Below are positions 33,768 through 38,327 of a DNA stretch of 38,327 nucleotides, piece after piece. The translations under genes were made by a program, and so were the position numbers. The notes beneath the pieces are model-generated. The model searched no databases and was not told where the DNA came from. It worked only from the letters and a program-made list of their open reading frames with translations. The stretch is from Nostoc sp. NMS4 (GTDB lineage Bacteria; Cyanobacteriota; Cyanobacteriia; Cyanobacteriales; Nostocaceae). The stretch lies in NCBI RefSeq assembly GCF_017115095.1, contig NZ_JABXKI010000077.1:1-38327 (forward strand), given 5' to 3'. Each line of letters opens with the position of its first letter. Position 1 is the stretch's first letter.

Positions 33768-34315
33768 TAATTTACTCCTGATAAAAAACCTGATTGGCTA
33801 TTCGCTGGTTGATTGCAGCGACTTGATATAATCCCATTTGGTAATACTGTTTTACAGAGAGTGACAGAATTATGTCCCTGGATGTCGTTATTTTTTGAAG
33901 CTTGGATAAGATTTGCATAACTAAGATTGGCATTTCTCAAATCAGTTCCTTCTATGTTAGATGCTGACAAATTTGCCTTTTGTAAATCAGCATTAGTTAG
34001 TAATGTATTCTTCAGGATGGCTCCAGTTAGATCGGCTCCTTGTAGATTTGCCTCCCGAATATCTGCCCACTCCAAATTTGCATAACGGAGATTAGCATTT
34101 TGAAGATTAGCTCTCTGAAGATTTGCCGATCGCAACTCAATTCTTTCTAAGTTTGCCCCCGAAAAATTAACTTCCGATAAATTACAACCAAAACATTTTC
34201 TGGTTTCTTTAAGCTGTTGAATAAAATGCTCTCGAAGCAAATTATTACTTTGATAAACTAAGGATGGGGTAATAAGAAACGCCATCAGAATCAAAAGTCG
34301 GAAAAAGGGATTCAT
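33767..34315 (-). CDS. Exported pentapeptide-repeat protein in the kdpA group
   Basis: A 182-aa protein with an N-terminal hydrophobic signal or anchor (about 5-20), then QLKETRKCFGCNLSEVNFSG with Cys41 and Cys44. A pentapeptide array A(N/D)LxxANL runs to about residue 140 (around 17 repeats). The tail VTLCKTVLPNGIISSRC carries two more cysteines, as in other exported cyanobacterial pentapeptide proteins. The array should form a right-handed beta helix; the role is unknown. It begins 38 nt after kdpA and is coupled to the 84-aa gene downstream by a TAATG overlap. The CxxCNL cap is the same as in the protein at 19038-19721. Confidence 0.85.
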   Translation of the reverse strand: MNPFFRLLILMAFLITPSLVYQSNNLLREHFIQQLKETRKCFGCNLSEVNFSGANLERIELRSANLQRANLQNANLRYANLEWADIREANLQGADLTGAILKNTLLTNADLQKANLSASNIEGTDLRNANLSYANLIQASKNNDIQGHNSVTLCKTVLPNGIISSRCNQPANSQSGFLSGVN

Positions 34316-34353
34316 AAATACAAACTCAAGTTTAAAAATGAAGAATTAAAAAA

Positions 34354-36054
34354 TTATCTTCCTATGGCAATTTGGAAGGCTTCGGCAACTGGCCCTAGAA
34401 CCAAAACAGGAAAAAATGTCAATGCTCCCAGAATTAAAATGGTGGCAGCAGTTACGCTAGTAAATAGTTTGTTATCTGTATTTAGGGTTGCGATTGAGGT
34501 GGGTACGGGTTGCTTGCACGACAGGCTATCTGCTAGCAACAACAAAGCAATAATCGGAATAAACCGTCCCATCCAGAGGGTCAATGCTGTTGTCAAGTTC
34601 CACCACAAGGCTGTCGGGGCGGGTTGGGTGTCTGCTAAACCTTCAAAACCGGAACCGTTACCCGCAGCTGCGGAGGCATATTCATAAATCACTTGGGTAA
34701 AACCATGAAATCCAGGATTGCTCATACCTGCAAGTTGGTCAGGAAAAGCTAAGGTAATAGCACTGGGCAGTAAAATTAATACCGGGTGGATCAGAATAAT
34801 TACGCTTGCGAGGGTAATTTCTCGTTTCTCGATTTTTCGTCCCAAAAACTCTGGGGTTCGTCCCACAATTAAGCCAGTCAGGAACACTGCCAAAAACATA
34901 TACACTACCAAAGAAGCGGTTCCAGTACCCATCGCTCCCCAGATTACTTGCAAAAACAGGTTGAGCAAAGCACAAAATCCACCAGATGGCATCAGGGAGT
35001 CGAACATTCCGTTAGCAGAACCAGTCATGGTTGCTGTTGTGGTAATGGCAAATAAGGCAGTTTCTGCCCAGCCCAACCGGACTTCTTTACCTTCCAAATT
35101 GGGCTGCTGACTACCCAACAGGGCATTGACGGCGGGATTGCCTTGATATTCACCGATCGCAGTCACACCAATTAAGATTACAAAAATGGCGAATACCATC
35201 CAAAATAATAGGCGAGTCTGTTTTAAGTTACCGATGAAGATACCGTAGGTGTAAAGTAATGCTGTGGGAATCAGTAACATTGACACCACTTGCAGCAAAT
35301 TCGTGCCACCATTGGGATTTTCAAAAGGATGAGCCGAGTTGCCACCAAAGAAGGCTCCACCGTTTTCACCCAGCATTTTGATGCTTTCAAAGTGGGCAAT
35401 GGGGCCACGAGCGATCGCCTGAGTTGCTCCCTCTAAGGTGGTAAGATTTACAGGGACGGCAAGGGTTTCGGGTACACCTCCCAACATCAACAACACCGTA
35501 CTGACAATAGCCAAGGGTAACAATACTCGCGTCATCGAGCGAGTCAAATCCACATAAAAGTTGCCCAAAGGCCTACCTGTTAAGCCGCGAATGAAAGCAA
35601 TTCCCACCGCTAATCCAGTCGCAGGTGCAACAAACATCAAGAAACCCAAAGCTGTTATTTGGCTCAGGTAGGACATTGTGGTTTCTGGCAGATAATGTTG
35701 CAAATCAGCAGCAACTAAAAAAGAAATGGTGGTGTGTAATGCTGTGTCCGAAGTGGGCATTCCTAAATTGGTGGGGTTCAACGGTAGTAAACTCTGAAAC
35801 ATCAGCAGTAGGAACGCGACAATTGCCATTGCTGTATTGCTGAGTAAAAGAGCGATCGCATAAGCTCTGCCAGTCATGCTCTTTTGTGGTTCAATATCTA
35901 TCAGGAGATAAATTAAGCGCTCCAATGGGTTCATCACAGGATCGAGCCAAGTTTTGTGCATGAAAAATACTTCAGCTAAGTAGTGTCCTAAGATTGGGAC
36001 TGACACCACAACTAGGAATAGGGTGAGGAATATTTGCACAAAACCTTGGATCAT
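34354..36054 (-). CDS. kdpA: Divergent, orphan KdpA-like K+ channel subunit
   Basis: A 566-aa polytopic protein of the KdpA family (superfamily of K+ transporters with TrkH and KtrB). ATG 36054 gives [12 protein letters not shown], the usual KdpA start; a TTG three codons earlier is possible. The four pore loops can be traced: loop 1 [15 protein letters not shown] (around 114-119), loop 2 [20 protein letters not shown] (229-248), loop 3 [15 protein letters not shown] (around 339-353) and loop 4 [11 protein letters not shown] (around 465-475). [15 protein letters not shown] and GPVAEAF at the end are canonical. Loop 1 is odd: VAAD stands where TNTN is usual. In normal kdp operons KdpA is followed by KdpB and KdpC; here a pentapeptide gene follows after 38 nt and no kdpB, kdpC or kdpD is in the window. 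Confidence 0.88.
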   Translation of the reverse strand: MIQGFVQIFLTLFLVVVSVPILGHYLAEVFFMHKTWLDPVMNPLERLIYLLIDIEPQKSMTGRAYAIALLLSNTAMAIVAFLLLMFQSLLPLNPTNLGMPTSDTALHTTISFLVAADLQHYLPETTMSYLSQITALGFLMFVAPATGLAVGIAFIRGLTGRPLGNFYVDLTRSMTRVLLPLAIVSTVLLMLGGVPETLAVPVNLTTLEGATQAIARGPIAHFESIKMLGENGGAFFGGNSAHPFENPNGGTNLLQVVSMLLIPTALLYTYGIFIGNLKQTRLLFWMVFAIFVILIGVTAIGEYQGNPAVNALLGSQQPNLEGKEVRLGWAETALFAITTTATMTGSANGMFDSLMPSGGFCALLNLFLQVIWGAMGTGTASLVVYMFLAVFLTGLIVGRTPEFLGRKIEKREITLASVIILIHPVLILLPSAITLAFPDQLAGMSNPGFHGFTQVIYEYASAAAGNGSGFEGLADTQPAPTALWWNLTTALTLWMGRFIPIIALLLLADSLSCKQPVPTSIATLNTDNKLFTSVTAATILILGALTFFPVLVLGPVAEAFQIAIGR

Positions 36055-36106
36055 AATTGGCAAGTATGGGATAAAGCGATCGCTATCAGCATAGCGAGAA
36101 ACTCAC

Positions 36107-36505
36107 CTATTTAGGGCTGTAGTCAGAGCAATTAAGCGCTTGTTTTGTTAGAGCAGTGGTAGGATGTACTGCACACTTTAAAAAATAGTTATTGTTGAAA
36201 AATTGGCATTTTTCACAGTTATGTTGTTCTAAATGTTTGATGTTTACTATTTCGTCTTTATCTTGTGCCGCATTTTCTGGGGGATCTTCTAGTGCCTTGC
36301 AGACAGATGAAACCAGAAAAACGACAATTGCCCAAACAAGCATGAAGGAAATGTGAGCCAAAAACACTGCTACGAATGGGATATCTCCGTTATGTGGTTT
36401 TGTGTCACTATGGGTTGCCTTCACCAGGTTAGCTTCAATCAGGGTAGACTGATGAACACTTTTTTCGGCGGATACATAAAGTCGGAAAAGCTCCGAAGTA
36501 TGCAT
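36107..36505 (-). CDS. One-TM protein with four-cysteine tail, upstream of kdpA
   Basis: A 132-aa protein of unknown function. It has a soluble N-terminus of about 42 residues, a single membrane helix at about 43-69 (FVAVFLAHISFMLVWAIVVF), an acidic linker, and a C-terminal module with C97, C100, C111 and C126 in the pattern CEKCQFFNNNYFLKCAVHP ... NCSDY. This Cys module occurs in other small cyanobacterial proteins, as far as I recall, and could bind a metal. The gene lies 52 nt upstream of the kdpA ATG on the same strand. KdpF is also a one-helix protein encoded before KdpA, but it is about 30 residues and has no such tail; I do not call this KdpF. Confidence 0.7.
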   Translation of the reverse strand: MHTSELFRLYVSAEKSVHQSTLIEANLVKATHSDTKPHNGDIPFVAVFLAHISFMLVWAIVVFLVSSVCKALEDPPENAAQDKDEIVNIKHLEQHNCEKCQFFNNNYFLKCAVHPTTALTKQALNCSDYSPK

Positions 36506-36628
36506 ATTAAAAACCTTTAGTTAGTCGAACTCAGATTAAATACAGTTAACGGGGCAGGGGGCATATTTTCTTTCTCTTGTCAGAAGCTCGAACTTCCCTC
36601 TACCTTTCTTTGGTCAATGTTCATCTGT

Positions 36629-36997
36629 CTAATAATATGTTGTGTAATTGAAAGTACTTGATAGTTCTGAATTATCTGAATTAACAGATTGAGTGTCTGT
36701 TGGTCGAGCTTCCAATAAGCAACTGTTGAGGGAATAATAAACAGAATGGATTTTTTTCAGAGTAACTTTGAGAGCGGGAATCATGATGGGATTGGTTGCT
36801 ATTGCTAAAATGTAATCTCCGGCGAAAATACTAGGATTATCTGTTGCGGAAATGACTTGAGTTTCTCTTAAAACTCCGAGAAAAACGCATTGATTCGGTA
36901 ACTGTATATCAGTTAAATGAATGCCGCAGTAAACGCTATTATCTTCGATGACAACACCAAATAGACTTGGTTCTAAAGCTTTTTTACTTTTCAACAC
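36629..36997 (-). CDS. Stand-alone TrkA_C (RCK_C) domain protein
   Basis: A 122-aa protein; residues 11-83 fit a TrkA_C/RCK_C domain: VVIEDNSVYCGIHLTDIQLP, then CVFLGVLRETQVISATDNPS, then IFAGDYILAIATNPIMIPAL. The key features are G..L.DI.LP, the LGVLR strand, the DNP.I..GD turn and the last helix. RCK_C domains form dimers in gating rings of Trk/Ktr K+ transporters and K+ channels and bind ligands such as cyclic dinucleotides in some cases. Here no NAD-binding TrkA_N domain precedes it, and a stop codon lies four codons upstream. It begins with GTG or the adjacent TTG. It is the first gene of the kdpA group, 123 nt before the one-TM gene. Its tail (about 95-122) is polar and probably disordered. 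Confidence 0.7.
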   Translation of the reverse strand: MLKSKKALEPSLFGVVIEDNSVYCGIHLTDIQLPNQCVFLGVLRETQVISATDNPSIFAGDYILAIATNPIMIPALKVTLKKIHSVYYSLNSCLLEARPTDTQSVNSDNSELSSTFNYTTYY

Positions 36998-37674
36998 AAA
37001 ATATTTTTATTTAGCTCTAATAACATTGTCCAATACTTTAGAGAAAATTTGATTTTTCTCGGATATATTTTGAAAGTATATGAATTATATAGAGATATAT
37101 TTATTGACTAGTTAAAACGGCATATATTTAGAGATATATTTTTGATATATAGCCCTAATTAATCATTCGATCAAAATGCTTTACAACAAGTATGACTCAG
37201 GTTTTAAAAAGGCATCGCTCCATACATATACCTGGTGTTAAAAGCTTGTAGAGCAAGGATATCAGCCGTCCATAGGTGTAGTTGTACCAAGCATTGCCTT
37301 AAGGATAGCGATCGCTTATCTCAGTAAAAACAATATCGTATCTAACTCAATAGCACTCAGTATTAACATCTAAAAATACATAAATATACAAGTAAGGCAA
37401 AGTCAAAAAAAATATAGTTCGAGTAGTGACACTTAAGTTCCTGAAGACTATAGTGATTAAATTAACTCAGCTTGCTCTGTAAGCAGATTCCTGATTGCTG
37501 CTTGTAAAGCTTTTAAGGAGTTGATTATATTGAAAATACAGCTTTACAGAATACGTAAAAAATTATACTTAGATTTAAAAATCTCGGCTAATTTTTTTTG
37601 TGCCTGAAAGCAGCAATACTGACGGGTTAATTATCTCAATTTTCCAAAACAATTAATTTAGGTAGGTAGAACTT
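36998..37674. other. AT-rich intergenic region between the kdpA group and the RTX gene
   Basis: A divergent spacer of nearly 680 nt, very AT-rich near 37060-37150, with two direct copies of AGAGATATATTT (about 37090 and 37129) and a nearby GATATATAG. It should hold promoters for the TrkA_C-kdpA group (minus) and the RTX gene (plus), but none could be fixed. AGGTAGGT about 9-16 nt before 37675 is the likely RTX ribosome binding site. Confidence 0.45.
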
Positions 37675-38280
37675 ATGGCAACTTTCAAGGGTACTAACGC
37701 TAATGATGTCCTCAGCGGCGGTATAAGCGGTGATATCATTTATGGCTACGAGGGCGATGACTTCCTCAGTGGTGGAGCAGGTAACGACACACTAGATGGT
37801 GGTACTGGTAACGATACATTGAAAGGTGGAGTGGGTAACGATACTTACATCGTTGATAGCACTGACGATGTTGTTAGTGAAGATAACGGCTCCGGTGGCG
37901 ATGCGGGTGGTATTGATACAGTTAAGTCTTCTGTTAACTACACCTTGGGTAGCTACATCGAAAACCTGATCCTAACTGGGACGACACCTATTTTTGGCTA
38001 TGGGAATGAATTAAATAATCTGATTAAAGGCAATATCGCCAACAATACCCTCCTTGGGAAAGATGGTAATGACACCCTCTATGGTTTTGAAGGAGACGAT
38101 ATTCTCATTGGGGAAGTTGGAAATGACAAACTGTATGGTGGTGAGGGTAATGACAGCCTCGCCGGCGGGGAGGGAAATAACAACCTATACGGCGATATGG
38201 GTAACGATTACCTCCAAATTGAGGGTTCTGGAAAAAACCTCTTAGATGGTGGTTTGGAAAACGATAAACTCTATCAGTAA
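37675..38280 (+). CDS. RTX-type calcium-binding repeat protein
   Basis: A 201-aa protein made almost wholly of RTX nonapeptides GGxGxDxLx. One block is at about 16-56 (GYEGDDFLSGGAGNDTLDGG and on); the second is at about 130-195 (LLGKDGNDTLYGFEGDDILI and on). Between them is a spacer with NYTLGSYIENLILTGT, a segment often seen between RTX blocks in cyanobacterial proteins. The repeats bind Ca2+ and fold as a parallel beta roll after export. No N-terminal signal peptide is present; such proteins usually leave by a type I system using C-terminal information. No adjacent transporter lies in the window. No enzyme domain is present, so a structural or adhesive role is likely. Confidence 0.88.
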   Translation: MATFKGTNANDVLSGGISGDIIYGYEGDDFLSGGAGNDTLDGGTGNDTLKGGVGNDTYIVDSTDDVVSEDNGSGGDAGGIDTVKSSVNYTLGSYIENLILTGTTPIFGYGNELNNLIKGNIANNTLLGKDGNDTLYGFEGDDILIGEVGNDKLYGGEGNDSLAGGEGNNNLYGDMGNDYLQIEGSGKNLLDGGLENDKLYQ

Positions 38281-38327
38281 ACCAAAAAGTTTTTCCCCAA
38301 AGAGCGATCGCTAAAATACTGATAGCT

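Noticed and set aside
36107..36505. Calling the one-TM protein KdpF
   Set aside because: KdpF is about 30 residues and lacks a cysteine module; only position and a single helix agree.

Overview
The window looks like chromosomal DNA of a filamentous, Nostoc/Anabaena-type cyanobacterium. The evidence is the dense scatter of the HIP1 octamer (GCGATCGC), 7-nt tandem repeats (AATTACG, CAGCACT) and GACGCTACGCGAACG-type interspersed repeats between genes, and typical cyanobacterial families: an SLH-OprB porin, a GUN4-domain kinase, a Ser/Thr + His hybrid kinase, a Psb35-like protein, secreted pentapeptide proteins and a PEP-CTERM protein. No rRNA, tRNA or CRISPR array was recognised.

Layout. 1-470: repeat-rich spacer. 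471-4647: tight operon of a DUF4331 protein, a secreted TPR protein and a NicO-type Ni/Co transporter with a His-rich loop. 4690-5424: PEP-CTERM protein. 5456-5700: two small palindromic repeats. 5989-8196 (-): STAND-type NTPase with a C-terminal helix-turn-helix. 8504-10043: IS200/IS605-type element without tnpA, holding tnpB (catalytic residues intact) and a divergent ribbon-helix-helix gene, bounded by two hairpins of the same design. 10361-11503 (-): lipoprotein-like phosphoesterase. 11592-18836: two converging signalling kinases, one of 1954 aa and one carrying GUN4. 19038-20682 (-): pentapeptide protein and CadD-type transporter. 21387-22178: lone cyclic-nucleotide-binding protein and a Psb35-like membrane protein. 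22423-24730 (-): class A penicillin-binding protein preceded by a 15-codon leader ORF with a perfect Shine-Dalgarno. 25039-27024: folK, a Nudix ADP-ribose pyrophosphatase and an ADP-ribosylglycohydrolase. 27190-28947 (-): porin. 29391-31553 (-): fused PabA-PabB. 31954-33414 (-): glycosyltransferase-like protein. 33513-36997 (-): a compact group built around a divergent KdpA. 37675-38280: RTX-repeat protein.

How genes work together. folK and pabAB both serve folate synthesis. The Nudix and ADP-ribosylglycohydrolase genes, 7 nt apart, can form a two-step route from ADP-ribosylated substrate to AMP and ribose 5-phosphate. The DUF4331/TPR/NicO set probably handles a transition metal at the envelope.

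The most unusual region is 33513-36997. A KdpA-like K+ channel subunit lies there without KdpB, KdpC or KdpF, and its first pore loop has lost the usual TNTN filter residues. Upstream on the same strand are a stand-alone TrkA_C (RCK_C) domain protein and a one-TM protein with a four-cysteine tail. Downstream are an exported pentapeptide protein and an 84-aa protein of unknown function. I infer a possible ATPase-independent, ligand-gated KdpA-type transport system; this remains a hypothesis.
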